Source: JAPLJC01 sp963697965 (GTDB lineage Bacteria; Desulfobacterota; Desulfobaccia; Desulfobaccales; 0-14-0-80-60-11). Taken from it: 64,000 bases of DNA. The stretch is taken from the NCBI GenBank assembly GCA_963697965.1, contig OY969108.1, positions 3,286,001-3,350,000 of the forward strand, in the 5' to 3' direction. Shown one piece after another: positions 35,512 through 45,855 of this stretch. The position numbers and the translations under genes are program-made. A model generated the notes under the pieces. That model was not told the DNA's origin. It made no database searches and worked only from the letters and a program-made list of their open reading frames with translations. Every line of letters begins with the position of its first letter. Position 1 is the first letter of the stretch.

Positions 35512-37113
35512 ATTATGCCGCAAAAAATGCGTGTAATAGGCATAACTATATGATATAAAGAGGAATAATCGGCAATTTGGGGGGGGGTCCAAGATGCTCA
35601 ATGGTGGTGAAAGCCGGAAAGAGGTAATCCGCCCGGATTTTAACCGGGCCATCATGATAGATTTCCAAGGCGCCACGATCACTTCCGACGTTGGTTTTTT
35701 CCTCCTGCGAGAGATAGATGACCGTTTCAAAATTATCGCCCCCATGGGAGATTGCTTGGAGGACTTTAGGTCATCGACTCATACCAAGCATTCCTTAATC
35801 CAGATCATTCGCCAAAGGGTCTACCAGATAGCTGCCGGCTACGAAGATTGCAACGACGCAGATTATCTGCGGATAGATCCTGCTCTCAGGTTGGCGATTG
35901 GTAAAGATCATCAGGCTGGGGCCGGTCAGTCCATGCTCTCCCGGTTGGAGAACGACATCCTGGGCAACGAGGCTGGGCTGCCGGCCTTGGAGGCCGCCCT
36001 GACGCGGTCCACGGATACCCTGTTAAAGAGGAAGAACAAAAAGCGGCTTATTATCGATCTGGATTCCACCGAGGACCCGGCCCACGGCAAGCAGGAAGGG
36101 GTTGCCTATAATGGCCATTTTGCCAAAAACTGTTTCCATCCGCTTTTTTGCTTTACCAGCGAGGGCGATTGTCTGAGGGTAAAGCTGAGACCGGGGAACG
36201 TCCATTCCGCCGACGGCATTTTTCCATTTATCACTCCCCTGGTGGAGCGTTACCGCTCCTGGTTCAAGCTCTTTTGGCTGCGGGGCGACGCCGCCTTTGC
36301 CACTCCGGAAACCTACGAGTATTGTGAAGAGCAACGGATCACGTACTTCATTCGATTACCGGCCAATAGAATCCTGATGGGTTTGGTCGAGCCCCACCTT
36401 AACCGGCCCGTGGGCCGTCCCCCTAAGTCCGGGGTGCAAGTCAAGATGGTTGATTTGCAGTACCAGGCGAAGAGCTGGAGCAAGTCCCGCCGGGTAGTGG
36501 CCAAGATCGAGTGGCATTGGGGTGAGCTTTTCCCCCGGATCGGTTTTGTGGTCACCAACTCCAGATTGCCAGCCGGCAAGGTGATCAAGGTCTATAACGG
36601 CCGGGCGGAGATAGAAAACCGGATCAAGGAAGGGAAGAACACTCTTCGCTGGGACAAAACCAGTTGCCAAAGGTTCGAGGCCAACCAGGCCAGGCTACAG
36701 ATGGGGGTTCTGGCCTACAACCTCTTGCATATGATCCGGCAGTTCTATGTTTGGGGTGAAGAAGTGAAACGGTCCATGGAGTGGCTGATCAAGCGATTAA
36801 TCAAAGTGGGGGCCAGGGTTTCTTATCATGCCCGGAGATGGTATGTCCATGTGGCCTCCGCCTTTCCTCTGGCACACCACTACCGATCAGTGCTGGCCTG
36901 GGGTCCTTAGGCTTCCCAGCCTGTTAGCATCTGGTCGCTGAGGGATTGATATGCCCGAAATCTGGGGAAAATTGACTTTCCGCCCCAATTTGTGCTATTT
37001 TTCCACCTGCGAGAAGAATTGGCTTCGAGAAGAGGATCGTTTGGGAGATTTTACTCGGCCAAAGAGGCTCCAAAACCTCGTTGGGACAGAAATAGCTATG
37101 GATGCGGCATAAT
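35512..37113 (+). mobile_element. IS1380-family insertion sequence (apparently complete)
   Basis: ~1.6 kb bounded by short inverted repeats: ATTATGCCGCA at 35512-35522 and TGCGGCATAAT at 37103-37113, both in the same outer context of a pyrimidine-rich flank. It carries one transposase gene and ~190 bp of 3' non-coding sequence. No clear target duplication was found at the ends (CCTGG on the left, ATCGG on the right). Two 3' fossils of the same element lie at 28340-28617 and 37668-37786. It breaks a large PAS hybrid kinase gene together with a block to its right. Confidence 0.82.
35594..36910 (+). CDS. IS1380-family transposase
   Basis: 438 residues, full length for the family. DDE catalytic parts are seen: LIIDLDSTEDPAHG with the first Asp, FWLRGDAAFA with the second, and YNGRAEIENRIKEGK with the Glu, followed by NQARLQMGVLAYNLL. 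The start region SRKEVIRPDFNRAIMIDFQGATITSDVGFFLLREID matches the conserved N-terminus. Intact frame, so the element may still be active. GC content is close to that of the host. Confidence 0.93.
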   Translation: MLNGGESRKEVIRPDFNRAIMIDFQGATITSDVGFFLLREIDDRFKIIAPMGDCLEDFRSSTHTKHSLIQIIRQRVYQIAAGYEDCNDADYLRIDPALRLAIGKDHQAGAGQSMLSRLENDILGNEAGLPALEAALTRSTDTLLKRKNKKRLIIDLDSTEDPAHGKQEGVAYNGHFAKNCFHPLFCFTSEGDCLRVKLRPGNVHSADGIFPFITPLVERYRSWFKLFWLRGDAAFATPETYEYCEEQRITYFIRLPANRILMGLVEPHLNRPVGRPPKSGVQVKMVDLQYQAKSWSKSRRVVAKIEWHWGELFPRIGFVVTNSRLPAGKVIKVYNGRAEIENRIKEGKNTLRWDKTSCQRFEANQARLQMGVLAYNLLHMIRQFYVWGEEVKRSMEWLIKRLIKVGARVSYHARRWYVHVASAFPLAHHYRSVLAWGP

Positions 37114-37221
37114 ATCGGAGTATATTAGGTTTTTTGGAGGCAGAAAACAGGGATCCCCTAATTGACGTTTTCCTTGTGGTCGCCAAGAATGCTGCATAAT
37201 AACGGCTATGGAGAGTGTTTC

Positions 37222-37560
37222 ATGGAGCAGCGTCTATTCCCCCGGGTCTATAAATCCTTCCGTTTTGAATATCAGGCGCAGTACCAAAGTTCGGAAAAAT
37301 TCTTTTCAGACCTGGCCGTTATGAAAGACATTAGTTTGGGCGGCCTGTATTTTATGACCGAAACCGCACCTATGATGCAACCTGACGATATTGCAGACTT
37401 CATTTTTAAATTCCTGCCAGAGGATGCAAGGCCCCTCATTCCACGCATGATTAAGGCCAAAGGGAAAGTCAGGCGCATAGAGCAGCCGGCTAAAGAATCC
37501 TCCGATTTTGGGATTGCACTGGAATTCCTTTCGGGGCCAGTTTTCGTCTTTGGGGATTGA
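37222..37560 (+). CDS. PilZ domain protein
   Basis: About 112 residues starting at the ATG at 37222, six bases after GGAGAG; the frame is open from an earlier ATG at 37162 but without a site. PilZ pattern: RLFPRVYKSFRFEY (R-x-x-x-R), then KDISLGGLYFMTE (D-x-S-x-x-G) and GIALEFL at the end. Known role: binding of cyclic-di-GMP. It lies in the 670-bp block between the IS1380 element and the broken PAS kinase, so it arrived with the rearrangement or was moved by it. Its own motifs are intact. Confidence 0.82.
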   Translation: MEQRLFPRVYKSFRFEYQAQYQSSEKFFSDLAVMKDISLGGLYFMTETAPMMQPDDIADFIFKFLPEDARPLIPRMIKAKGKVRRIEQPAKESSDFGIALEFLSGPVFVFGD

Positions 37561-37667
37561 TTACCCTCGAATCAGACTTCATCTGACAGTATCACCCGCA
37601 GTCTCGTTTCTGTATCTTCTTTCCGTCAACCCCCCGCCCGTCCCCGCCACCTGAAACGAGCCAATTT

Positions 37668-37786
37668 GGGGATCAAAGTCGGGGCCAGAGTTTATTACCA
37701 TGCCCGGCGATAGTAGTCTGTGAGCCAAAGCGTAGGTAGGTTCAAAATCTAGAAAAAAATATATTTTGGGGGAAACTTGTGCTACC
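37668..37786 (+). pseudogene. Second 3' fossil of the IS1380-family element
   Basis: It reads GATCAAAGTCGGGGCCAGAG and TTATTACCATGCCCGG, matching the transposase end (KVGARVSYHARRW) at 36803-36842, then GAAACTTGTGCTA matching the 3' non-coding part at ~36985-36995. The middle is deleted and the frame is closed by TAG. The right end of the fossil touches the frame of the kinase fragment starting at 37782. Confidence 0.75.
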
Positions 37787-40707
37787 GTTCATTCAGCAAG
37801 CGATTGGGCGACAATGAGGGGAACTTCTCCCGGATCAAACCCCGCATGGAGGGTTCATAAACCATTTTCAACCCCGTGTGCCAAAGCTGGCGCATAATCT
37901 CAGGTAACATAGATATGGAAACAATCTTTTTAAGCGGCGCTCCACCCTTGGCAAAAGTGAGCAGTTGCCCAGACAAGGCCTGAGCCCGTTGGCATGCCTG
38001 TTCTGCCTGAGCCAGTCTATCTTGAGCCTTAGGTTCAATCTTGCTATACAGCCTGGCCAGGCCAATATTCCCGAGTATGATAGTAAGAATATTGTTGAAG
38101 TCGTGGGCGATGCCGCCAGCCAGGGTGCCGAGAGATTCCAATTTGCTAAGCATTAAATGGTCTTGTTCTAATTTCTTCATCTCGGTAATATTGAATAGTA
38201 CCCCATTTATATAGTCAATATTGTTCTCTTTATCACAAATTAATTGTCCCCTGTCTTGTATCCAAAGATGATTTCCTTCTTTATGAGCTATCCTATATTC
38301 CCTTATATACTTTTTATTTGTTTTTAATGCGCGCCTAACAACATTTTTGGCATTCTGAAAATCTTCCGGTAAGATAACATCAGACCATTTCATCCTTCGG
38401 GAATCGAATTCTTCTTTTTTGTAGCCCGAAATTTCCTCTATTTTTTCGTCGAAGAAGTCAACGGACCAATCTTCATATCCTTTAAAAACCACAGCCGGGA
38501 TTGTTTGTACCAACGACCTGTACGTCTGTTCACTCTGCCGCAGGGCTGCCTCCGTCTGCTGGCGTTCGGAGATGTCCCAGAAGGTTAATACTGTGCCAAT
38601 AATCTCGCCATCTTCGATGATAGGATTAGCTTTGACATCAACGGGAAAGCTTGAACCATCTTTTTTCCAAAAAACTTCTTCTGCATAATATGCAGCGCCT
38701 TTTCTTAGGTAGTTAAGGATCCGGCATCCCTCTTTGGGGTATGGCGTTCCATCCGGCCTGAAGCGATGCCAGTTCGAATGACTGCCAAAACCGATAAGCT
38801 CCCCTTCCTCGTATCCCAATATCCTGGTGGCCGCCGGATTAACAAAAATATGTTTTCCTTCAATATCCAGACCCAAAATGCCCTCAGCGGCAGAGTCTAA
38901 AATCAGTTGGGTTTGGTTAAGGAGGTGTTTAAGAATCTTATCGGTCTGCCGCTGTTCGGTAACGTCAAACATGACTCCCGCCAAGCCGGCAATGCTCCCA
39001 TTTTTGTCCATGAAAGTAGCATTATGCGCCACTACCTCACGCCGCTGGCCTTGGGCGTCATAGGTGTGATACTCGTAAATCTGGGGACCCGGGTGCTGCC
39101 AATGATGCTGGTTCAATTGGAAATATTTATCAGCGATTTCCTTGCAAAAAACCTCATACACCGTCTTGCCCAAGACCTGTTCCATGGTCTTGCCGTAGAA
39201 CTGGAGAAAGGCCTGGTTTACTCCTTGATACCGGCCATCGATGCCTTTATAAAAGATGGGGCTGGGTATGGTATCCAGAATTTGCTGGCGTAAACGCAAG
39301 TTTTCCTTCATGGACTCTTCCACCCGCTTCCGTTCCGTAATATCTCGGGTCACCCCCAGCATTCCCCCCGGCTGGCCCTGGGAATCCTTGAGGATAGAGC
39401 CCTTAACTTCAATATACACGTTTCTGGACCCATCCTTGAACCGAAGCTCTAGGGGAATTATAAAACTAGGATATTCCTGTCCCGCCAAATTCTCCGGAGA
39501 GAGGAATTCTGTCAGCGTCTTTTTACACAAATCCATTGAATCCGGGGTTAGTAATTGATCCAGCGTCATGCCCACAAGCTCTTTATCCTTATAACCGCAT
39601 AGGCTCTCGCAAGAGGGGCTGACATAGGTGAACTTCCAGTTCAAATCCATGGTCCAGATGACGTCGATGACGTTTTCCGCAAGTAAGCGATATTTCTCCT
39701 CGCTCTGCCGTAGTGCTTTCTCATCCCGCTTCCGGGCCGTGAGGTCGTGGCTCACCACCGCGGCGTAAGCCACCGTCCCGTCCTCATTAAAATATGGACT
39801 GTAAAAGACAAGATAGCACCCCCTGTCCCTCTTCCCGAATTCAAACCAGCCTTCGGATTCCACCGTCTGGCCGGTAAAACATCGGTCAAGATATCCTTTG
39901 ATGATATTTTTAAATCTATCCTCCCCCCAAATGTTTGCCACGCTGGTTCCCACCACTTCTTCCTGGGTCTTGCCGTGCGCCTGGCAAAAAGCGGCATTGG
40001 TCGCCTCATAAATGTAATTGCGGTTGATCAACGTCATGCAATCTTTGGCGGTGTTGGGCATGAACTCATATTTAAGTAAAGCATCCTCGGCCCGCTTGCG
40101 TTCCGTGATGTCAATGGCGAAGAGGCGCAACATCATGAATTCTTCCACCACATGAATCGATTCTGCGAATACTGCGCCTTCTAATTCAACCTCCCGAAAA
40201 AACCGCTTTACCCCCTGCTCCCGATAGCTTTGGATTAGGTCCTCCAGGTCAGAAGGCAAGAAGGCGGTGATATCCTGGCGGCCCAATTTCCGGAGAACCT
40301 CATAGGCGTACTCATTGGCATAGGTGACTTTACCAACCAGGTCTATTTCCAGAACCGGGTTGGGATTCAGCCGGGGAAAGGAGGCAAAGTGCAAAATTTC
40401 TCGTTCGGCCAGCTTGCGCTCAGTGATGTCAAAAAGGACGCCGCTGACATAATCGATCCTTCCCGCCTCATCGCAGAAAATCTGGCTCCGTCCCTGAAGC
40501 CAACGGAGCGTCCCATCTTTTCTCCTGATCCGGTACTCCCGCATATAAGACCGGGTGGTCCTGAGCGCTTCGAGGAACTTGCTTTTCCAATCCTTTTGGT
40601 CTTCTGCGACCACCAGGTCAGTCCATTTCAGGGTGCGGGAGTCGAAATCTTCCTTGGGGTAGCCGGTCAGGTCCTCCACCTTGCGGTCAAAGAAATCTAT
40701 GGACGCA
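37782..40707 (-). pseudogene. Middle part of the broken hybrid kinase: six or more PAS domains and HisKA
   Basis: The frame reads on from the A5 run at 40718-40722: ADASIDFFDRKVEDLTGYPKEDFDSRTLKW. At least six PAS/PAC units follow, recognised by repeated FDITERK, HDLTARK, TRDITERK, FDVTEQ and WDISERQ ends. It then enters HisKA with AGGIAHDFNNILTIILGNIGLARL and the phosphorylated His. The frame leaves kinase similarity after GGAPLKKIVSIS and ends in ~45 unrelated residues before the IS fossil. HATPase and receiver have been cut off and lie at 34630-35511. Confidence 0.85.
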
Positions 40708-41670
40708 TCAGCATATCTTTTTGAATAATACCGCGGGGATTTGGTTCACCAGCAGCCGGTACTTCTGCTCGCTTTTCCTAAGTGTCTCCTCCGCCCTTTG
40801 GCGCTCGGTAACGTCCATGGAAAAAACGGCCAGCTTGGAAACTTTACCTCCGCCATTGATGATGGGACTGATTAAGTTGTCCAGGAACCTTTCATCCCGC
40901 CTATCTTCAAAATGAACCGTCCTCCCGGTTCTGATGGCTTCGTCGGTGTAGGTTTTCCTCCTTTCGACCACTTCGGCAGGAACCAGGTCGGACATCTTGG
41001 ATCCAATAAGTTCATCAAGACCTTTGCCTAATCTTGTTGCCAAGGTGGCATTGGCTGCCACGACGACCCCGCCGGCATCCATCAGGAAAATCGACTCCGG
41101 AATGGCATTGAAAAGCGCTCTCAGAGTTTCCCTGGTTTCGCACAAGTCATCTTCCATTTTCTTGCGCTCGATGATTTCCTTTTCCAGCCGCTCGTTCAGC
41201 ATCTGCAATTCGGCCAGAGCCCTGCGGGTATCGCTTCGATCCCGGGCTATGCAGAGGCTGCCGGTGAGATTATGGTGCCTGTCGTATAAGAGATTGATGG
41301 ACAGATTAAACGGCGCAATAGTGCCATCCTTTTTCTTCATGTTGATTTCATATTTCCTAATGAAGCCATCCCGGCGTAGCCGGGCGAGCATTTTCTCAAG
41401 CTCGCCCGGATCTTCGTAGAGCACAGAAAAATGCTGGTCTTCGAGATCCGCCTTGCTATAGCCGAAAATCTCCTCTGACGCCGCATTCCATCTGCTGAAT
41501 CGGCCTTTGGTGTCCACGACGCCAATGGAGTCGGCAGAGCTGTCCAACAGATTTTCCAAGACGTCTTTCGTTTCTTGGAGATTCTCATCCTGCTCCAGCT
41601 GCCTGATACGATCCGGAAAGTTCACCGCAAGCCCTCCCTGAAATAGACTCCGCACCCAGAGTCTATGCAA
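40708..41670 (-). pseudogene. N-terminal part of the broken hybrid kinase: PAS domains
   Basis: 320 residues, no membrane helix. Two PAS domains: SSADSIGVVDTKGRFSRWNAASEEIFGYSKADLE and FNAIPESIFLMDAGGVVVAANATLATRLGKGLDELIG, then the start of a third ending QIPAVLFKKIC and a TGA. Dropping one A of the A5 run (T5 on the plus strand, 40718-40722) continues into the next frame as LFKRYADASIDFFDRKVEDLTGYP, a typical PAS sequence. So this was the start of one protein of ~1,600 residues. Confidence 0.85.
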
Positions 41671-42074
41671 GTTTCAGGCCGCAGCAGTTCCGCTGCGATT
41701 AATTCACTATTTTCCCGACAATATTATTGATAGCCCGGCGCCGCGGCGGGAGAACCGGCCCGGCGCCATATGCCCTTCAGGCGCATCCGGCGCCAAATGC
41801 CGGTTGGATCAGGCACGGTGGGGTTAGTCTGGTATTCTCCTCCCAACCGGCGCGAGCAGGGGCGACCCGCGGGGCCGCCCCTGTCTATGGAACAATAATA
41901 TAGTAACCAAAAAGCAGAAAACTAAAAAACCCGAGACCTCCCCGCCGCGGCGTTATATTCGCCTGGTGCGCAGTGCGCCCTTATGGGAACTGGTCTATCC
42001 GGCCTCGACTATTATTCCCCTCCCCGCGGGGGGAGGGGGGCATAAGCCGTTAAACACGAAGCAATCCATACTTC
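41671..42074. other. Intergenic region with GC-rich hairpins
   Basis: No gene is seen. It contains an imperfect inverted repeat with GGCGCC cores (41739-41815) and the stem CAGGGGCGAC/CGCGG/GGCCGCCCCTG (41856-41883). Neither is followed by a T-tract. The promoter of the kinase fragment gene should be to the left, in the AT-rich part near 41700. Confidence 0.45.
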
Positions 42075-43415
42075 CTAGCTATCCTCCCCCAGGGCCTCGA
42101 CCCATTCGGCCAATTCCTGCAAGGCCCGCTCCGCATAGGCCGCGCCCCGGAGCTGTTTGGGAATGCGGCCCGGAAGTTTCGGAAACAGCCCGAAGTTGAC
42201 GTTCGTGGGCTGGAAGTCCCTGGCAGCCGTCTCGGTAAGGTGATGCACCAGGGCACCCAGAGCGGTGGCCCGGGGCGGGCTTGCCAACTCCCGCCCCTGG
42301 GCCTGGCGGGCGGCGTTGATCCCCGCCAGCAGGCCCATGGCCGCGGACTCCACGTAGCCCTCCACCCCGGAAATCTGCCCCGCCAGAAAGAGCTGCGGAT
42401 ATTCAAGAAAATTTAACGTTGGGCTCAGCAGGCCGGGCGAGTGGATGAAGGTGTTGCGGTGGATGGAGCCCAGGCGCAAGAATTCCGCCTTCTGAAGGCC
42501 CGGGATCAGCCGGAAGACCCGCTCCTGCTCATGGTATTTCAGCTTGGTCTGAAACCCCACCAGGTTGTAGGCGGTGCCCTCCCGGTTTTCCGCCCGCAGT
42601 TGCACCACCGCGAAGGGTTGCCGCCCGCTCCTGGGATCGGTGAGCCCCACCGGCTTCATGGGACCGTAGGCCAGGGTGAGATAGCCCCGGGCCGCCATCA
42701 CCTCGATGGGCAGACAGCCCTCAAAAAAGCGGGGCTCCTCGAAAGGATGCAGCGGCACCTGCTCCGCCTCCAGCAAGGTCTGGTGAAAGGCGGCATACTC
42801 TGCTTCGCTGAAGGGGCAGTTGAGGTAGTCCTCCCCGGCCCCGTAGCGGGAGGCCCGGAAGATCTTGCCCGGATCGAGCGATGCCGCCGCCACCACGGGG
42901 GCGATGGCATCATAGAAATAGAGATGCTCCCGGCCACTGATACGGCCCAGGGCCGCGGCCAGGGCCTCCGAGGTCAGGGGGCCGCTGGCTACCACAGTGG
43001 TGGAGGTCAGATCGAGATCGGTGACTTCTTGCCGCACGATCTCCACCAGGGGTTCCTGGTCCAAGGCCTGGGTGATCCGGGCGGCGAAGGCCTCCCGGTC
43101 CACCGCCAGGCAGCGCCCCGCCGGCACCCGGGTGGCCTCCGCCGCGGCCATGATGAGGGAGCCGAGCCGGCGCATCTCTTCCTTGAGGAGGCCCACCGCA
43201 CTCTCCCGGGCTTCGGCCCGCAGCGAATTGCTGCAGACCAGTTCCCCCAACCGGGGCGAATGGTGGGCCGGGGAAAACTTCCGGGGCTTCATCTCCAGGA
43301 GGAGAACCCGAACTCCCCGGCGGGCCGCCTGCCAGGCGGCCTCCGCCCCGGCCAGGCCACCGCCGATGATGGTGACGCGGTTTGCGGTTGTCGATTTGCG
43401 GTTTCCGATGGTCAT
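42075..43415 (-). CDS. trmFO: Folate-dependent tRNA m5U54 methyltransferase TrmFO
   Basis: 446 residues. The FAD dinucleotide motif VTIIGGGLAGAEAAWQAARRGVRVLLLE is near residue 14; then CSNSLRAE, EDYLNCPFSEAEY, and the FLAGQISGVEGYVESAAMGLLAGINAAR end. Known role: transfer of a methylene from 5,10-methylene-tetrahydrofolate to uridine 54 of tRNA, reduced by FADH2. The ~13 residues before the FAD motif come from a short repeated DNA stretch and are not conserved, so the true start may be a little later. It follows topA in the usual order topA-trmFO. Confidence 0.95.
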   Translation of the reverse strand: MTIGNRKSTTANRVTIIGGGLAGAEAAWQAARRGVRVLLLEMKPRKFSPAHHSPRLGELVCSNSLRAEARESAVGLLKEEMRRLGSLIMAAAEATRVPAGRCLAVDREAFAARITQALDQEPLVEIVRQEVTDLDLTSTTVVASGPLTSEALAAALGRISGREHLYFYDAIAPVVAAASLDPGKIFRASRYGAGEDYLNCPFSEAEYAAFHQTLLEAEQVPLHPFEEPRFFEGCLPIEVMAARGYLTLAYGPMKPVGLTDPRSGRQPFAVVQLRAENREGTAYNLVGFQTKLKYHEQERVFRLIPGLQKAEFLRLGSIHRNTFIHSPGLLSPTLNFLEYPQLFLAGQISGVEGYVESAAMGLLAGINAARQAQGRELASPPRATALGALVHHLTETAARDFQPTNVNFGLFPKLPGRIPKQLRGAAYAERALQELAEWVEALGEDS

Positions 43416-43545
43416 TTTTCGGGGAACAAATTCTTGAATAAGAATAAAAAGGGTGGGCGCCGCCTACCATTTCCTTTATCCGGAGTCGCGGGCTGCTTGC
43501 GGAGCGCCCAGGCGAGACGCCTGCGTCACAACCCGAAAACCGTCT

Positions 43546-45855
43546 TTACTCGGTGGCCTCGGCCACCGCGGCGAGCTCAAAGTCGCATTCATCCCGGGGG
43601 CACAGGATCTTCTTGCCCTTCTTCATGAGCCAGGGAAAGGCGCATTTAGGACAAGGCTTTGCCAGCGGCGGCTGGTTCAGGGTGAAATCGCATTTGGGGT
43701 AGTTGTTGCAGCCGTAAAAGAAGCCTCGCCGGGAACGGCGCTTCACCAGGGCGCCGGTACAACCTGGGCGGGGGCAGGGGTGAGCGGCGGCTTCGGCTTC
43801 CTGATCCAGGGGCCGCAGGTTGCCCTCGGGGTCCCGGGTGAAATTCTGGGTAAACTTGCACTTGGGGTAGCCGGAGCAGCCCAGGAATTCTCCCGTCCGC
43901 CCCCGGCGCACCACCAAATCCTTTTGGCATTTAGGGCACTTGAGGCCGGTGGCGGCGCCTCCCGGCCCGGCTGCCGCCAAGGCCTCCGCATCCTTGAGCA
44001 CCAGGCGTCCCCGGGCATCCCGGCTGAAATCCCCGGTGAAGCCGCACTCGGGGTAGGCGGAGCACCCCAGAAATTCGCCGTTTTTCCCCCAGCGCACCAC
44101 CAACTCGGCGCCGCAGCGGGGACAGCGGATCCCGGCCGGGACGCTTTTCACCTTGCGCATCCCGCCCTTGGCCGCCTCCAGATCCTGGGCGAAGGGCCCG
44201 TAAAAATCCCGCAGGATCTGGTGCCAGGAGGCCTGGCCTTCCGCCACCCGGTCCAGGTCGGTTTCCATGTTGGCCGTGAATTTCAGGTCCATGACCTTCG
44301 GAAAGTTTTCCACCAGCAGGTCGCTGACCACCAGGCCCATTTCCGTGGGCCAGAGGGTGGCCTTCTCCTTGACCACGTAATCGCGGTCCTGCAGGTTGCT
44401 GAGGATGGTGGCGTAGGTGCTGGGCCGGCCGATGCCCTGGACCTCCAGCTCCTTGATGAGGGAGGCCTCGGTGAAGCGGGGCGGCGGCTTGGTAAAGTGC
44501 TGTTGGGGATCGAAATCCCGCAATTCCAGCAGCTCCCCTTTTTTCAGGGGCGGCAGCTTGGCTGGCCCCTCTTCCTCTTCACCCTCCCGGGACTCCTGAT
44601 AGACCGCGGTGAACCCGGGGAACTGCAGCACCGAGGCGGTGGCCCGGAACAGGTAATCCCCTGCCTGGACGTCCACGGTGGTCAGTTGGTAGATGGCCGG
44701 AGTCATCTGGGAGGCCACGAAGCGCCGCCAGATGAGGTCGTAGAGGGCCAGCTGTTCCTTGCTCAAAAACCTCTTCAGGTCTTGGGGACGGCGGCCCACC
44801 CCGGTGGGCCGGATGGCCTCGTGGGCCTCCTGAGCCCCCTTGGGGCTCTTATAGACGTTGGGGCCCTTGGGCAGGTAGCCGGCCCCGTAGACGTCGGTGA
44901 TGAACTGGCGCACCGCCCCCAGGGCCTCGCCGGACACCCGGGTGGAGTCGGTGCGCATGTAAGTGATCAGGCCCACCGGGCCTTCGTCCCCTAAGTCCAA
45001 GCCTTCATAGAGCTTCTGGGCCAGGGCCATGGTCCTTTTGGGGGCGAAGCGGAGCTTGCGGTTGGCCTCCATCTGCAGGCTGCTGGTGATGAACGGGGGC
45101 GAGGGGTGGCGCCGCTGCGGCTTTTTTTCGATGTTCGCCACCCGGAAGGGCGCGGCCTCGAGGTCATCCAGGATGCCTTCCACCTGGGCGGCGCTGGTGG
45201 GCTTTAGGGCCTTGGCCCCGTGCTTCACTATCCGGGCCAGGAAAGGCGGCGGCTCCTTCCCTGCCAGGCAGGCGTCCAGGGACCAGTATTCCTCCGGGGC
45301 GAAGGCCTGGATGGCCCGTTCCCGGTCGCACACCAGCCGCAGGGCCACGGACTGCACCCGCCCGGCGGAGAGGCCGGTCTTGACCTTTTGCCAGAGGATG
45401 GGACTGATCTGGTAGCCCACCAGGCGGTCCAGGACCCGCCGGGCCTGCTGGGATTCGTAGCGGGGCCGGTCCAGCGCCACCGGATGGGCCAGGGCCTCCC
45501 GGATGGCCGCCTGGGTCAGCTCCAGGAACAGGACCCGCTTAAAATGATGGTCCTTTTCCCCCAGGGCCTCGGCGATATGCCAGGCAATGGCCTCCCCTTC
45601 CCGGTCCGGGTCGGGACCCAGGAAGATCTCGGAGATGCCGGCAGCCGCCTTCTGCAGCTCCTGGATGACCTTGGCCTTGCCGAGGATGGTGGTATATTTG
45701 GGCGCAAAATCCTTGTCCAGGTCCACCCCCAGGTCATGGGGCGGCAGATCCTTGATGTGGCCCTTGCTGGAGACGACCACAAAATCGGACCCCAGGTATT
45801 TCTGCAATGTCTTGGCCTTGGTTGGGGATTCGACGATTAGAAGCGATTTGGGCAT
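43546..45855 (-). CDS. topA: DNA topoisomerase I
   Basis: 769 residues. Toprim domain at the N-terminus (KSLLIVESPTKAKTLQKYL, DPDREGEAIAWHI), then the active-site region GLITYMRTDSTRVS with the catalytic Tyr, and four C-terminal Cys4 zinc ribbons (each CP-x-C type, e.g. CPRCGAELVV...CSAYPEC). Known role: relaxation of negative supercoils by single-strand passage. Complete. Usual neighbours dprA (upstream) and trmFO (downstream) are on the same strand, but dprA is 2.2 kb away because of an accessory insert. Confidence 0.97.
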   Translation of the reverse strand: MPKSLLIVESPTKAKTLQKYLGSDFVVVSSKGHIKDLPPHDLGVDLDKDFAPKYTTILGKAKVIQELQKAAAGISEIFLGPDPDREGEAIAWHIAEALGEKDHHFKRVLFLELTQAAIREALAHPVALDRPRYESQQARRVLDRLVGYQISPILWQKVKTGLSAGRVQSVALRLVCDRERAIQAFAPEEYWSLDACLAGKEPPPFLARIVKHGAKALKPTSAAQVEGILDDLEAAPFRVANIEKKPQRRHPSPPFITSSLQMEANRKLRFAPKRTMALAQKLYEGLDLGDEGPVGLITYMRTDSTRVSGEALGAVRQFITDVYGAGYLPKGPNVYKSPKGAQEAHEAIRPTGVGRRPQDLKRFLSKEQLALYDLIWRRFVASQMTPAIYQLTTVDVQAGDYLFRATASVLQFPGFTAVYQESREGEEEEGPAKLPPLKKGELLELRDFDPQQHFTKPPPRFTEASLIKELEVQGIGRPSTYATILSNLQDRDYVVKEKATLWPTEMGLVVSDLLVENFPKVMDLKFTANMETDLDRVAEGQASWHQILRDFYGPFAQDLEAAKGGMRKVKSVPAGIRCPRCGAELVVRWGKNGEFLGCSAYPECGFTGDFSRDARGRLVLKDAEALAAAGPGGAATGLKCPKCQKDLVVRRGRTGEFLGCSGYPKCKFTQNFTRDPEGNLRPLDQEAEAAAHPCPRPGCTGALVKRRSRRGFFYGCNNYPKCDFTLNQPPLAKPCPKCAFPWLMKKGKKILCPRDECDFELAAVAEATE

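Noticed and set aside
40708..40730. Programmed frameshift in the PAS kinase
   Set aside because: A +1 shift is needed at a simple A5 run, with no slippery heptamer, no rare codon and no downstream structure seen; mutation or sequencing error is simpler.
43453..44994. Plus-strand open frame of 513 codons opposite topA
   Set aside because: Antisense of topA; the minus strand has Toprim, catalytic Tyr and zinc ribbons.
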